This document shows positions 53,386-64,000 of a stretch of 64,000 nucleotides of DNA, one piece after another. Every line of letters starts with the position of its first letter. The stretch's first letter is position 1. The position numbers were made by a program, and so were the translations under genes. The notes below the pieces were generated by a model that worked only from the letters and a program-made list of their open reading frames with translations, was not told the DNA's origin and did no database searches. This DNA comes from Meconema thalassinum (Eukaryota > Arthropoda > Insecta > Orthoptera > Tettigoniidae): NCBI GenBank assembly GCA_946902985.2, contig OX336392.1, forward strand, positions 465,522,693-465,586,692. The letters run 5' to 3'.

Positions 53386-54242
53386 AAAAGCGGGGTAGAT
53401 TGAAAATACAAAATGCAATTGAAATTGCTTACAACATATATGATTGATTCAAACTTCTCATTTGGATGGACAATACTTACAAAATGCAATTTAGATTGAA
53501 AATACTTACAAAATGTAATTTAGTTTCAAAATACTCACAAAAAAGCAATTGAGAATTAACTACTTGCAAAAAGGCGGTGTAGGTTGAAAATACAAAATGC
53601 AATTGAAATTCAAAATACTCACGAAAGGACACCCCCCCCCCCTATATTGAAAGGCTAAAAAGCAATTTAGATTGTCAAACCTTACAAAATGCAATCGAGG
53701 TTGAAAAACAACTTCAAAATGCAACGTAGATCGAAAAGACTCACAAAATGCAACGGAGATTGAACATACTAGAAGAAGAAATGGAAAACTAGAGGAGAAT
53801 AAGGCAAATAAAGGACAGGAGGAAAAGAAATGCCCCAACCCTCGAAGAATGCGGATTCAGGGACTTGGAAGGAAGGAGAGCCATGAAAGGCAGATAGGGA
53901 AGTGAAAGAGGAGAGGGTCCGCCCCAAAGGTAAGGGACAAAAGGGAAAAAACGGACCCAGCTCAGGAATCCCCCGGGGTCGCCAACTCCCGAACTCACCA
54001 GCCGTGAGCCCCTGAGAGTGTAGCATTATCTACGGTGCACCAGAAGTGGTGGGGCTACAGACACCCAGCCTCCTTAAGGGCCTGGAGCACAAGGCAGGAG
54101 GTAAAAGGAAAAGAAAAAGAAGGCTGACCCCTCACAGAAGGAGGGTATCAGGAAAGATGAGACAAGGGCCAATTAAGGCGGGAAAGTGAAAGACTCCCTA
54201 GGCCTCGGAAAACTTAATACCGTCGGGGTCGGAAGAGAACAA
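53386..54242 (-). mobile_element. Hybrid type-2/type-1 retroposon without tail
   Basis: From left: 29-bp repeats, poly-C run (53630-53642), the type-1 body and one head, then the linker to the second head, cut at agaacaag (54242). Its 3' hairpin is missing, and its 5' end abuts the type-1 copy at 54243. Confidence 0.75.
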
Positions 54243-54980
54243 GATGATGATGATGATAATTGTTGTTTTAAGGGGCCTAACATCTAGGTTATCGGCCCCT
54301 GATGGTTTGGGTGATCGTGAAGATGAAAATGAAAAGCGAACTTAAAACTAAAACTAACTAATAAGCTACATACTAGAAGAAGAAATGGAAAACTAAAGGA
54401 GAATAAGGCAAATAAAAGCACAGAAGGAAAAGAAATGCCCTCAACCCTCGGAGAAGGCGGGTTGAGGGACTTGGAAGGAAGGAGAGCCAGGAAAGGCAGA
54501 TAGGAAAGTGAAAGAGGAGAGGGTCCGCCCCAAAGGTAAGGGACAAAAGGGGAAAACGGACCCAGCTCAGGAATCCCTCGGGGTCGCCAACTCCCGAACT
54601 CACCAGCCGTGAGCCCCTGAGGGTGTAGCATTATCTACGGTGCACCAGAAGTGGTGGGGCTACATACACCCTGCCTCCTTAAGGGCCTAGAGCACAAGGC
54701 AGGAGGTAAAAGGAAGAGAAAAAAGAAGGCTGACCCCTCGCAGAAGGAGGGTATCAGAAAAGACGAGACAAGGGCCAATTAAGGCGGGAAAGGAAGAGAC
54801 TCCCTAGGCCTCGGATACCCTAATACCGTCGGGGTCAGAAGAGAACAAGAGTTGACCAAGGGAGGTCGACAGGAAAGAAGACGGAGAGGAGCGAGGCACA
54901 AGGAAGTGGAAGCAATGCCGGACTCAGCTGGGGTCCCGTGGTCGGCAACCCACGCCCCATTAGATGTTAGCCCCCGGGGG
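54243..54980 (-). mobile_element. Type-1 SINE-like retroposon
   Basis: Full structure: GAT tail, hairpin, body, both heads, closing at ccccggggg. It joins the preceding element directly, so the two may be one composite insertion. No TSD found. Confidence 0.8.
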
Positions 54981-55260
54981 ACACTCGAAGTGAATGTGAG
55001 CCACAGTAAGGAGGGCACCGCAAGTACACACAGGGGGGTCTTCTCTCTTGAGCAAGTGGCCGATCCGGAGTCGACAGAGTACCACAGCTTCCTTGCGGCT
55101 AGATCGGAAGGAAGATTTCCACACCTTCGTTGTCTCCATGATGGCTCTCAGTTTGTTGGGCAGAAGGGTGGCTTGCCACACTTCCTCCCGATGCGACACA
55201 ATAGAATGTCGCATCTGAGCAAGGTTTGTAGAAGACAGGTTAGCTTGTAACTTGCCTTCC
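54981..55260 (-). pseudogene. Fragment of a diverged I-like LINE ORF2 C-terminus
   Basis: The minus strand encodes LSSTNLAQMRHSIVSHREEVW, LLPNKLRAIMETTKVWKSS, AVVLCRLRIGH and CTCGALLTVAH, matching the post-RNase H tail of LINE A but with many substitutions and a deletion. It is an older member of the family. Confidence 0.85.
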
Positions 55261-55509
55261 GCTGGCAACAGTGTGGATGTAACGCGTCATCGGGCCTGCG
55301 AGAGGCGCGAGTCTCCATTTACCGAGTGGACCAAGTTGACAGAAGAATCTACGCGTGTTATTTACTTGTTTGTTAATACAGTATTTCGTTTGTTCAACAT
55401 ATGGATTGTGTTACGTGGTGTATTATGAATTAGTAAACAGGTGAATATAATGTGAATTAATTACCACAGATTACTATGGAATTTATCTTTGCACATTCTA
55501 GCTAGGCCA

Positions 55510-56250
55510 TGATGGGTAAGTTGTTTTTTTAAATTTACGTTGGGTTTCTTTTCTTTCAGTTTATAAAGATGCCGTGAAAAAAAACTGCAGTGTTGCAGTC
55601 TGTAAAAGTAATTCGGAAATTGTTAAGGAAACGGGAGTAAAATATATTTCTTCAGATTTCCTAAGGATGCTAATCGGAGGAAAATGTGGGTGCAGAAATA
55701 CCATAGGAAAGATAAATTCGATCCCAATAACAAACGGATTTGGAGCAAACATTTCATACCAAGTGATTTTGAAGACGAAATTCGAGCTTGACTGACACAT
55801 ACTCACCCTAGAATAATAAAAATACGTCAATACCTTCTTTAAAATTACTGCCTCAAACACAGAGCCAAGACACAACTCCACGCACAGAACGTCCCGGAAA
55901 AAGAAAGTAAATAATTAGTAAACGAAATATTGGATTCGACATTTTCCAGTGACAATGATACTGACACAAAATATGACAATCCTCTCAGTAAATACAAGGC
56001 AGTACTTGAAGGGACCAAACTACTGAAAGAAAACATACTAGGGCAAACTGTTTGCAATCAAGGAACGTGGAATTAGACAATTCAATTCAGCAGTATGAAT
56101 GTGATTTTGACAAGAAAATTAACAATACGTTTAAAGATTTATTGACACCAAATCAAGTCGGCATAGTTAGGAAACAGAAAACAAAGGCACGATGAACAAA
56201 CGATGAAATAGCGAAGGCATTTATCCTTATATTTAAAACACTTAGGTGAT
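55510..56250 (+). pseudogene. P-element/THAP9-like transposase remnant
   Basis: A THAP zinc-finger region can be read: CSVAVCKSN, then after a one-base shift near 55660, a WVQKYHRKDKFDP-like stretch and SKHFIPSDFED. Downstream, KDLLTPNQVGIVRKQKTKAR, a TGA in place of the expected Trp, and TNDEIAKAFILIFKTLR fit the segment after the coiled coil in P-element-type transposases. A possible small intron (ggGTAAGT at about 55513, ttctttCAG at about 55559) precedes the THAP part. Catalytic regions are absent. Confidence 0.6.
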
Positions 56251-56856
56251 TTTTGTATCCTCGAGATTGGGAGATTGGCTGAACGGATTGACTTCGTAGA
56301 GCACTCTGACGAAAGCTCTTGGCCTGCAGAGTGTCTTTAAAATAACAAATATGTTACAGAATATTTTTAAATGAATAAACAAAATTGCAGAATTATTGCC
56401 ATTCACGCATGCGCACAATAGCCTTGGCTCATGACCGAGACATGGCGGTTAAAAGTCGACCGCATTTTAAGTTCATAGTTATTTATAAGAATTATAAAGG
56501 AGAGTATTGTTTATGATGTTTCCCGAAATATACTGGAATAGAATTATAAAAGACGGGAAACGTTGAAAAACCTAAACTGACAGTTGATGTGTATGGTATT
56601 TAACTACCTTAATTTGCGATGGTCTGCCAGTGAGTTGGTGGCTCAGTCACAGTTGTTCACTAGTTGTGGCTGAGTGAGGTGCGCGTGTGCCGAGTTGCGT
56701 AATCGCCTTGGAAGAGAGTACGTTTCATAATACTGGTGCTTCCGTTAGTTCCACGGGTGTACTGATCTTCCGTGTGTCATTCAGACAATACTTTTTCAAG
56801 TAGTGTTCCAGATAGAAAAACAAAACAAGAAAACAAGAAAAACCCGCTGAAAAATC
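56251..56856. other. Unassigned sequence; right part probably 5' UTR of the next LINE
   Basis: No frame or repeat recognised. From about 56610 the sequence leads directly to the ORF1 start at 56857 and may be its untranslated leader. Confidence 0.35.
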
Positions 56857-57966
56857 ATGTCCGCATACCAGAGGAAAAACACCGTACGCTGTCAATGGGA
56901 CAGGCAGAGTTCTCGCCCCTCACCAGGGGAAATTCACCGCTCGATTAGTGATACCCTCCGGTTGACTGTCGACCAAGTAGAGGCCACCCAGTTAAATGCG
57001 CGAGAAAGAACCATGTACATCAAGCTTATCTACTTATCAAAATTTGCTAAATAATTTTGAAACCCCCATTACATTTCAGTATGACTCCGGTGAGGTGACT
57101 AACGTTAAGCTCTCCACTGCGAATGCAAACTTCACAACAGTGCGTATATTTAATGTACCACTCGAAGATCCCCCGAAATTTTCAAATCCGTCCTGTCGAA
57201 ATATGGTACTGTGAGTGACGCCAGGAAAGAACAATGGTCTTCTGCTTATCAGTTCCCGGTGTATAATGGAATCCGTGCAGTCACTATGGAAATCAAACAA
57301 GATATCCCCTTCACTGAGACTTTTGGTGGTCATTCTGGCTATATATCTTATAATGGACAGAAACAGACCTGTTTGATTTGCAATGCCAACACTCATCTCC
57401 GTATCAACTGCCCAAAGAAAATTATTCCCCTTGCTATTATTCCTACACAACAGCGACGTGTCCAATACTCTGATGTTGTGACACAGCATCTGTCACAGGA
57501 AAACATGGTTATTGATCAGTCAGCTGGGACAACAGCTGAGGTGGCTTCAGACTCACATGGCGCAGACAACATACGAGTACATTGCACTGAACAGGTCACC
57601 GAGCTACATAGCGTAGCCCCTGCGCTACCGGCCACCTGTATTGCAGCCATAGAGCCAACTCAGCCGCTACTACAGGGTGGACCAGAAATTTTGTATTCAC
57701 TGCCTCCACATACTTCGGCACCTACCGACTCACTGAAGCAGGTCGTTTCGGGATCTGCGAACGTAACAAAGAAGATTAAAACAAATGCCTCGATCGCTGT
57801 CCCAGCCCCGAAGAATCCAACCGGTTCTACACATGTTCCAGCAGCTGTGAAAAAGAAACAAAACATTATTTCTACGTCATCTAGGGATCTAAGAACACAC
57901 TCAAACGCTGACAGCCGGCCCATGCATGGCCCTCATAAGGAAATATCTCACCCTAATTTGACCTAG
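56857..57966 (+). pseudogene. ORF1 of a second non-LTR retrotransposon (single CCHC knuckle)
   Basis: ORF1 starts MSAYQRKNTVRCQW at 56857, with shifts near 57045 and 57165 between three frames (56857-57054, 56996-57214, 57211-57966). The last contains the zinc knuckle CLICNANTHLRINC and a Pro/Ser/Thr-rich tail. The middle region (VTNVKLSTANANFTTVRIFNVPLEDPP) is typical of ORF1 proteins in Jockey/R1-like elements. It is unrelated in sequence to the I-like ORF1. Confidence 0.7.
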
Positions 57967-58069
57967 TAAAACTCACGCGTGTCATTCTTCATTTTATGCG
58001 TTCTTCTTTTTCTCGAGTCGACCTTACAGTATCTCTATCACAGCATTTATACTCCTTTTAAAGGCGCAA

Positions 58070-58215
58070 TTTCTCACTGTGGCTACTGTGAATATCATGT
58101 AATAGAATGTCCCCTGAAATTTCAAATGTTATAGAGATTCCTTCGAGATGCGGACATTGACATTGCTTTCCTTCAAGAAGTTGCTCTACCCTGTCTTTGT
58201 AGGATTACAAGGCAC
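58070..58215 (+). pseudogene. Start of ORF2 endonuclease of the same second LINE
   Basis: A short reading resembling FLRDADIDIAFLQEVALPC can be found, the usual N-terminus of an APE endonuclease, with stops upstream. It is cut by the retroposon at 58228. Confidence 0.5.
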
Positions 58216-58227
58216 ACGGGCAATTGA

Positions 58228-60215
58228 TGATGATGATAATTGTTGTTTTAAGGGGCCTAACACCTAGGTTATCGGCCCCTAATGATCTGAGTGATAGCGA
58301 AAATGATGATGATAAGCGTTGTTTTAAGGGGCTTAACATCTAGGTTATCGGCCCCTGATGGTATGGGTGATCGTGAAGAGATAGCGAAAATGAGAATGAA
58401 AGGGAAACCAGAACGAAAATTATGTGAGACGGAAAATACGTACAAAGAGAAACTCAGATGGAAACAACTCACAATATGGTCTTACAAAAGGGAATTTAGA
58501 AAGAAAAGATTCACAAAAAGAATAGATTGAAAAAGACCCACAAAACGCAGGCTAGATTCAAAATACGTACAAAATGCAATGTAGCGTCGAAATACATACA
58601 GAATGCAACTGAAATTCAAATTACTTACAAAATGCAAATGAGATCGAAAATACGTACAAAATGCAATTGAGGTTCAAAATACTTACAAAATGCAATTTAA
58701 ATTGAAAATACACAATGCAATTCAGATTGAAATATCCCAGTTCCAATCCAAATTATTCATAAAGTGCAATTGAAATTCAAAATACTTACAAAATGCAATT
58801 GAAATTGAAAATGCTTACAAAATGTACGGTAGATTCAAACGACTCATGTGGATTGACAATACTTACAAAATGCAATTTAGATTGAAAATACTTGACAAAA
58901 TGTAATTTAGATTCAAAATACCCACAAAATGCAATTGAGAATCAAAATATTTAGAAATGCCCACCAAACAAATTTCAATTTAGATTAAAAATTCGTGCGA
59001 AATGCGGTTTTGTTTGAAAATACTTACAAAATGCAACTGAAATTCAAAATACTCACTAAAAGGCCCGGCCACCTGCATTGAAAGACTTACTAAAAAGCAA
59101 TTTAGATTGTCAATCTTTACAAAATGCAATTGAGATTGAAAACAATCGCGAGACGTAATTTAGATCGAAAAAACTTACAAAATGCAACGTAGATTAAAAA
59201 TGCCTTAAAAATCGCTAAAAGGGAATTTAGATACACGGTGAACCAAGTAACAAAAACAGTGCGGGAATCTTAAAGAGAAAAGGAAATATAAGGAAAAGAG
59301 GAGAGGGTCCGCCCCAAAGGTAAGGGACAAAAGGGGAAAACGGACCCAGCTCAGGAATCCCTCAGGGTCGCCAACTCCCGAACTCACCAGCCGTGAGCCC
59401 CTGAGGGTGTAGCATTATCTAGGGTGCACCAGAAGTGGTGGGGATACATACATCCGGCCTCCTTAAGGGCCTTGAGATGATGATGATGATGATAATTGTT
59501 GTTTTAAGGGGCCTAACATCTAGGCTATCGGCCCCTGATGGTTTGGGTGATCGTGAAGATGAAAAAGAAATGCAAACTTAAAACTAACACTAACTACTAA
59601 CTTACATACTAGAAGAAGAAATGGAAAACTAACGGAGAATAAGACAAATAAAGGACAGGAGGAAAATAATTGCCCTCAACCCTCGAAGAATGCGGATTGA
59701 GGGACTTGGAAGGAAGGAGAGCCATGAAAGGCAGATAGGAAAGTGAAAGAGGAGAGGGTCCGCCCCGAAGGTAAGGGACAAAAGGGGAAAACGGACCCAG
59801 CTCAGGAATCCCTCGGGGTCGCCAACTCCCGAACTCACCAGCCGTGAGCCCCTGAGGGTGTAGCATTATCGACGGTGCACCAGAAGTGGTGGGGCTACAT
59901 ACACCCTGCCTCCTTAAGGGCCTTGAGCACAAGGCAGGAGGTAAAAGGAAAAGAAATAGAAGGCTGACCCCTCACAGAAGGAGGGTATCAGGAAAGATGA
60001 GACAAGGGCCAATTAAGGCGGGAAAGTGAAAGACACCCTAGGCCTCGGATAACCTAATGCCGTCGGGGTCAGAAGAGAACAAGAGATGACCAAGGGAGGT
60101 CGACAGGAAAGAAGACGGAGAGGAGCTCGGCACAAGTAAGCGGAAGCAATGCCGGACTCAGCTGGGGTCCCGTGGTCGCCAACCCACGTCCCACTAGATG
60201 TGAGCCCCTGGGGGA
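58228..60215 (-). mobile_element. Composite insertion: full type-1 joined to a truncated type-2 retroposon
   Basis: Left part 58228-59476: type-2 with two consecutive hairpins (58246-58280 and 58320-58355), 29-bp repeats and one head, ending at ccttgag. Right part 59477-60215: complete type-1 with its own tail. A single imperfect TSD ac(g/a)ggcaattga flanks the whole (58216-58227 and 60216-60227). On the minus strand the order is complete type-1, then 5'-truncated type-2. Confidence 0.75.
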
Positions 60216-62715
60216 ACAGGCAATTGAAATGGAACACACGTTTAATGTACTTGACATTTACTAGAACAGAACTGAACGAACAATGTGATACAACATACTT
60301 TGTACACACCATAACAAAAAAACAAAAGAGAAACGTATCTCTATTGCGCAGGTACTGATTAACAGTGTGACCAACACAAACCATGGTCACATATTCCGAC
60401 ACCTCCTTAAACCTGTGCGAGTCGAGGATATGATTCAAGACAAAAGTCTTGACAAAAATAAATATGCTTAGGCTGAGACTTTGTTAGAATGACTGCAGTC
60501 ATTTTTGAAGTCTCCTCATATTTGATGTATATGACTTTAGAATCCAAAGCATCTCTAACATAGTGATATTTAGTGTTAATATGTTTGATGATGATGATGA
60601 TAATTGTTGTTTTAAGGGGCCTAACATCTAGGTTATCGGCCCCTAATGATCTGGGTGATAGCGAAAATGATAATGAAACGGAAACCAGAACTAAAATTAA
60701 GTGAGACGGAAAATACTTACAAAAAGGAACTCGGATTGAAACGACCCACAAAATGTTCTTACAAAAGGGAATTTAGAACGAAAAGATTCACAAAAGGAAT
60801 AGATTGAAAAATACCCACAAAATGAAGGCTAGGTTCAAAATACGTACAAAATGCAATGTAGCGTCGAAATACTTACAAAATGCAACTGAAATTCTAAATA
60901 CTTACAAAATGCAAATGAGATCGAAAATACGTACAAAATGCAATTGAGATTCAAAATACTTACAAAATGCAATTGAAATTGAAAATACACAATGCAATTC
61001 AGATTGAAATAGGCCTTATCCCAGTTCCAATCCAAATTATTCACAAAGTGCAATCGAAATTCAAAATACTTACAAAATGCAATTGAAATTGAAAATGCTT
61101 ACAAAATGTACGGTGATTCTAACGACTCATGTGGATTGACAATACTTACAAAAAGCAATTTAGATTGAAAATACTTGACAAAATGTAATTTAGATTCAAA
61201 ATACCCACAAAATGCAATTGAGAATCAAAATATGTGCAAAATGCCCACCAAACAAAATGCAATTTAGATTCAAAATTCGTGCGAAATGCGGTTTTGGTTG
61301 AAAATACTTACAAAATGCAATTGAAATTCAAAATACTCACTAAAAGGCCCCGCAACCTGCATTGAAAGACTTACTAAAAAGCAATTTAGATTGTCAATCT
61401 TTACAAAATGCAATTGAGGTTGAAAACAATCGCGAGATGTAATTTAGATCGAAAAAAACTTACAAAATGCAACATAGATCAAAAATGCCTTAAAAATCGC
61501 TAAAAGGGAATTTAGATACACGGTGATTCGAGTAACAAAAACAGTGCGGGAATCTTAAAGAGAAAAGGAAATAGAAGGAAAAGAGGAGAGGAGAGGGGAG
61601 GGGAGAGAGGAGCAGGTCCGCCCCAAAGGGAAGGGACAAAAGGGGAAAACGGACCCAGCTCAGGAATCCCTCGGGGTCGCCAACGCACGAACTCACCAGC
61701 CGTGAGCCCCTGAGGGTGTAGCATTATCTAGGGTGCACCAGAAGTGGTGGGGCTACATACACCCTGCCTCCTTAAGGGCCTTGAGCACAAGGCAGCAGGT
61801 AAAAGGAAAAGAAAAAGAAGGCTGACCCCTCACAGAAGGAGGGTGTCAGGAAAGATGAGACAAGGGCCAATTAAGGCGGGAAAGGAAGAGACTCCCTAGG
61901 CCTCGGATACCCTAATACCGTCGGGGTCGGAAGAGAACAAGAGTTGACCAAGTGAGGTCGACAGGAAAGAAGACAGAGAGGAGCCCGGCACAAGTAAGTA
62001 GAAGCAATGCCGGACTCAGCTGGGGCCCCGTGGTCGCCAACCCACTTCTCACTAGATGTGAGCCCCTGGGGGAGTTAATATGTTTGGTCCTACTATGGTG
62101 GACTGGATTCTTTTGCCAGTTTTTGAGCTGATTGACTATCACTCAATATGATGGGTGACTTGATATCTATAAAGTTAGACAAAACACGTTTCAGCTTCTC
62201 TTACACCTTCACTCAGTGCAACATATTCTGCTTCAGTAGATGATAAGGAAATGCATTTTTGCTTTTGAGCCCCCCCCCCCCCCCATGATACATCACCACC
62301 TGCCTTTTTGAACACAAAACCACTGTATAATTTTCGGTCAGTGCTATCATTAGCCTAGTCAGCATCAACAAATCCCATGAATTGACCTCCATTCCTGACA
62401 TACTTAAATGACAAGTATTTTGCGCAATTTAAATAACGCAGCACTCGCTTTGCAGCAGACCAGTGAGATTCATTGTAACAATGATTGAATTGACTGAGAT
62501 ATGATATCGCATAGCTTATATCTGGACTCGTGCAAACACTAAAATACATGAGTGAACCTATAAGTTCTCTATAAGGAAGATTACTCGTTTCTGTATCAGA
62601 AACACAAAGATTTGGTTTAGTTTCCAAAGGAGTACCAATGGGACGTGCATCGTGAATACCATATTTCTTTGCAATCTCACTGATGTACTGCTCTTGGCTA
62701 ATATACATTGTACCA
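60216..62715 (-). pseudogene. Ty1/Copia pol fragment (RT end and RNase H), broken
   Basis: The minus strand encodes Copia landmarks: YISEIAKKYGIHDARPIGTP, LPYRELIGSLMYFSVCTSPDISYAI, VGFVDAD-like GQFMGFVDAD (RNase H start) and, beyond the retroposon, HINTKYHYVRDALDS and KYEETSKMTAVILTKS at the RNase H end (about 60590-60480). A run of 15 C (62270-62284) disrupts the frame. The RT catalytic box is not present, so the 5' part is lost. The retroposon at 60588-62073 splits it. Confidence 0.85.
60588..62073 (-). mobile_element. Type-2 (VNTR) retroposon, 1486 bp
   Basis: TSD gttaatatgtttg (60575-60587 and 62074-62086). Complete: GAT tail, hairpin, 29-bp repeat array (about 60700-61460), purine-rich stretch, both heads. 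Confidence 0.92.
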
Positions 62716-62809
62716 TTCTTCTCATCTTACATTACTTTAATACCTAAAATATAAGAAATTGTTCAAAGATCTCGTACCCTAATATAGGGTCATTAGCACT
62801 AAATCAAAC

Positions 62810-64000
62810 AATGGCCAAGCTGGGGTTGGTCTCATATTGAGTAGGAAACTTGGACAGCGGGTGGAATATTATGAGCAATATAGTGAATGGATTATTGTAG
62901 CAAAAAGCAATACTAAACCTACGTGCACCACAGTGTTACAAGTCTATATGCCTACCAGTCAAGCTGATGATGATGTTGAAAAGGTCTACGAAGAAATAGA
63001 TGAAATTCTGAGGTATACCAAGGGTGATGAAAATGTTATAGTAATGGGAGATTGGAATGCCGTGGTAGGAAAAGGGATGGAAGGGAAGATAGGAGATTTC
63101 GGATTAGGTGAAAGGAATGATAGAGGAAGCAGACTGATGGAATTCTGCACCGAGCATGAGTTGGCCATTGCTAACACCTTATTCAATAACCACAATAGAA
63201 GAATATACACATGGATGAGACAAGGAGATACAGGGCGTTACCAAATCGATTTCATTATGGTCAAGCAGAGGTGTCGAAACAAGATTTTGGATTGTAAAAC
63301 ATATCCTGGTGCTGACATAAACTCTGACCACAATCTGGTTATAATGAAATGCAGATTTAAGTTGAAGAAACTGAAGAAAAGTTAAAAGCCAAAAAGGTGG
63401 GCAATAGACAGACTGAAAGTGAAGGATGTAAACGAAAGATTCAAGAAGAGTATAAAGGAAGGACTAATGAAAAACCCTAAACAAACTTCAATTGCAGACG
63501 AATGGGCACTTTTGAAGAATGAAATAACAAAATCCGCAGAAGAAAACATTGGTAGGAAAGAAAGAATAGGTAGAAAACCGTGGATCACTCAGGATATACT
63601 AGAATCGATGGATGAAAGGCGGAAACACAAGAATGTAAGAGATGAAAAGGGGAAAGCAGAATAAAGACGTCTGAGAAATGAGATTAACAAAACGTGCAAG
63701 GAAGCGAAAGAAGAATGGTTGAAGGAGAAATGTGCAGGTATAGAAAATTGTCTGGAATTAGGAAAAGTAGACACAGCTTATCGAAGGATTAAGAACACTT
63801 TTGGGGAAAAGAAGACTTAAGTGCTGTAATATTAAGGACACAAATGGAAAGCCTCTAACAGATAGGGAAGAAAAGGTTGAGAGATGGAAAGCTTACATAG
63901 AGTGTTTGTATAAGGGAAAGGAGATTGGGAATCATGTAATGGATAGGGAGGAGAAAATTGATGAGGATGCAAAAGGAGATTTAATATTGAGATCAGAATT
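62810..64000 (+). pseudogene. RTE-type LINE endonuclease and RT N-terminus, broken (runs off right edge)
   Basis: The APE-type endonuclease can be read from about 62810 (AGVGLILSRKLG) through VLQVYMPTSQ, VIVMGDWNAVVG, RNDRGSRLMEFC, YTWMRQGDTGRYQIDFI and GADINSDHNLVIM, up to a TAA at 63383-63385. After it the same frame continues (RWAIDRLKVKDV, RKPWITQDILESMDERRK) to another TAA near 63661, then shifts near 63817 to NGKPLTDREEKVERWKAYI. These blocks are typical of RTE/BovB-like elements. At least two nonsense codons and one shift make it inactive. Confidence 0.82.

Overview
The window looks like heterochromatin-like or accessory DNA from a large, transposon-rich animal genome, most probably an insect. 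The evidence is eukaryotic retroelement families throughout, introns and splice-like signals rather than operons, and a BEL/Pao, Gypsy, Copia, I-like, RTE-like and P-element-like repertoire typical of arthropods. A polyneopteran such as an orthopteran would fit, but that is only an impression. I see no host housekeeping gene, rRNA gene or CRISPR array. Almost every coding signal belongs to a mobile element.

Layout. 1-4757: a minus-strand I-like LINE (copy 1, running off the left edge), interrupted by three SINE-like retroposons with clear target-site duplications (TSDs). 4758-5152: a decayed tail fragment and a tRNA-like SINE. 5153-22645: a nested stack. A VNTR-bearing retroposon (TSD 5153-5165 / 22633-22645) was split by a 14.5-kb Gypsy element (LTRs 5538-6390 and 19204-20068) and separately by another retroposon (20927-22404). 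The Gypsy element carries a further SINE (15104-15702). 22646-24308: no recognisable gene. 24309-27441: SINEs and a BEL/Pao protease fragment. 27536-36952: a head-to-tail array of about 2.0-kb units encoding a reverse transcriptase-RNase H that resembles the hepadnavirus lineage. 37431-44356 and 45578-51566: two near-complete I-like LINEs (A and B). 51567-53385: AT-rich sequence without a recognisable gene. 53386-64000: more retroposons, a broken P-element/THAP-type transposase, a second non-LTR element, a Copia pol fragment and an RTE-type endonuclease.

How the parts work together. The I-like LINE and all the SINE-like retroposons end in the same hairpin plus (ATC)n tail (read on the minus strand), and some retroposons carry about 165 bp of the LINE 3' UTR. 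The LINE is therefore the likely source of the machinery that moved them. Two composite insertions are each flanked by one TSD, as expected if the reverse transcriptase jumped between templates.

The most unusual items are: (i) the tandem hepadnavirus-like array, whose full units share the same inactivating lesions; (ii) a Gypsy polyprotein with an OTU-type cysteine protease domain, joined to Gag by what looks like a textbook -1 frameshift signal (A AAA AAC, 8-nt spacer, 7-bp stem); and (iii) the LINE-dependent retroposon family with dimeric 5' heads and an internal VNTR. No element is visibly intact in all its genes.
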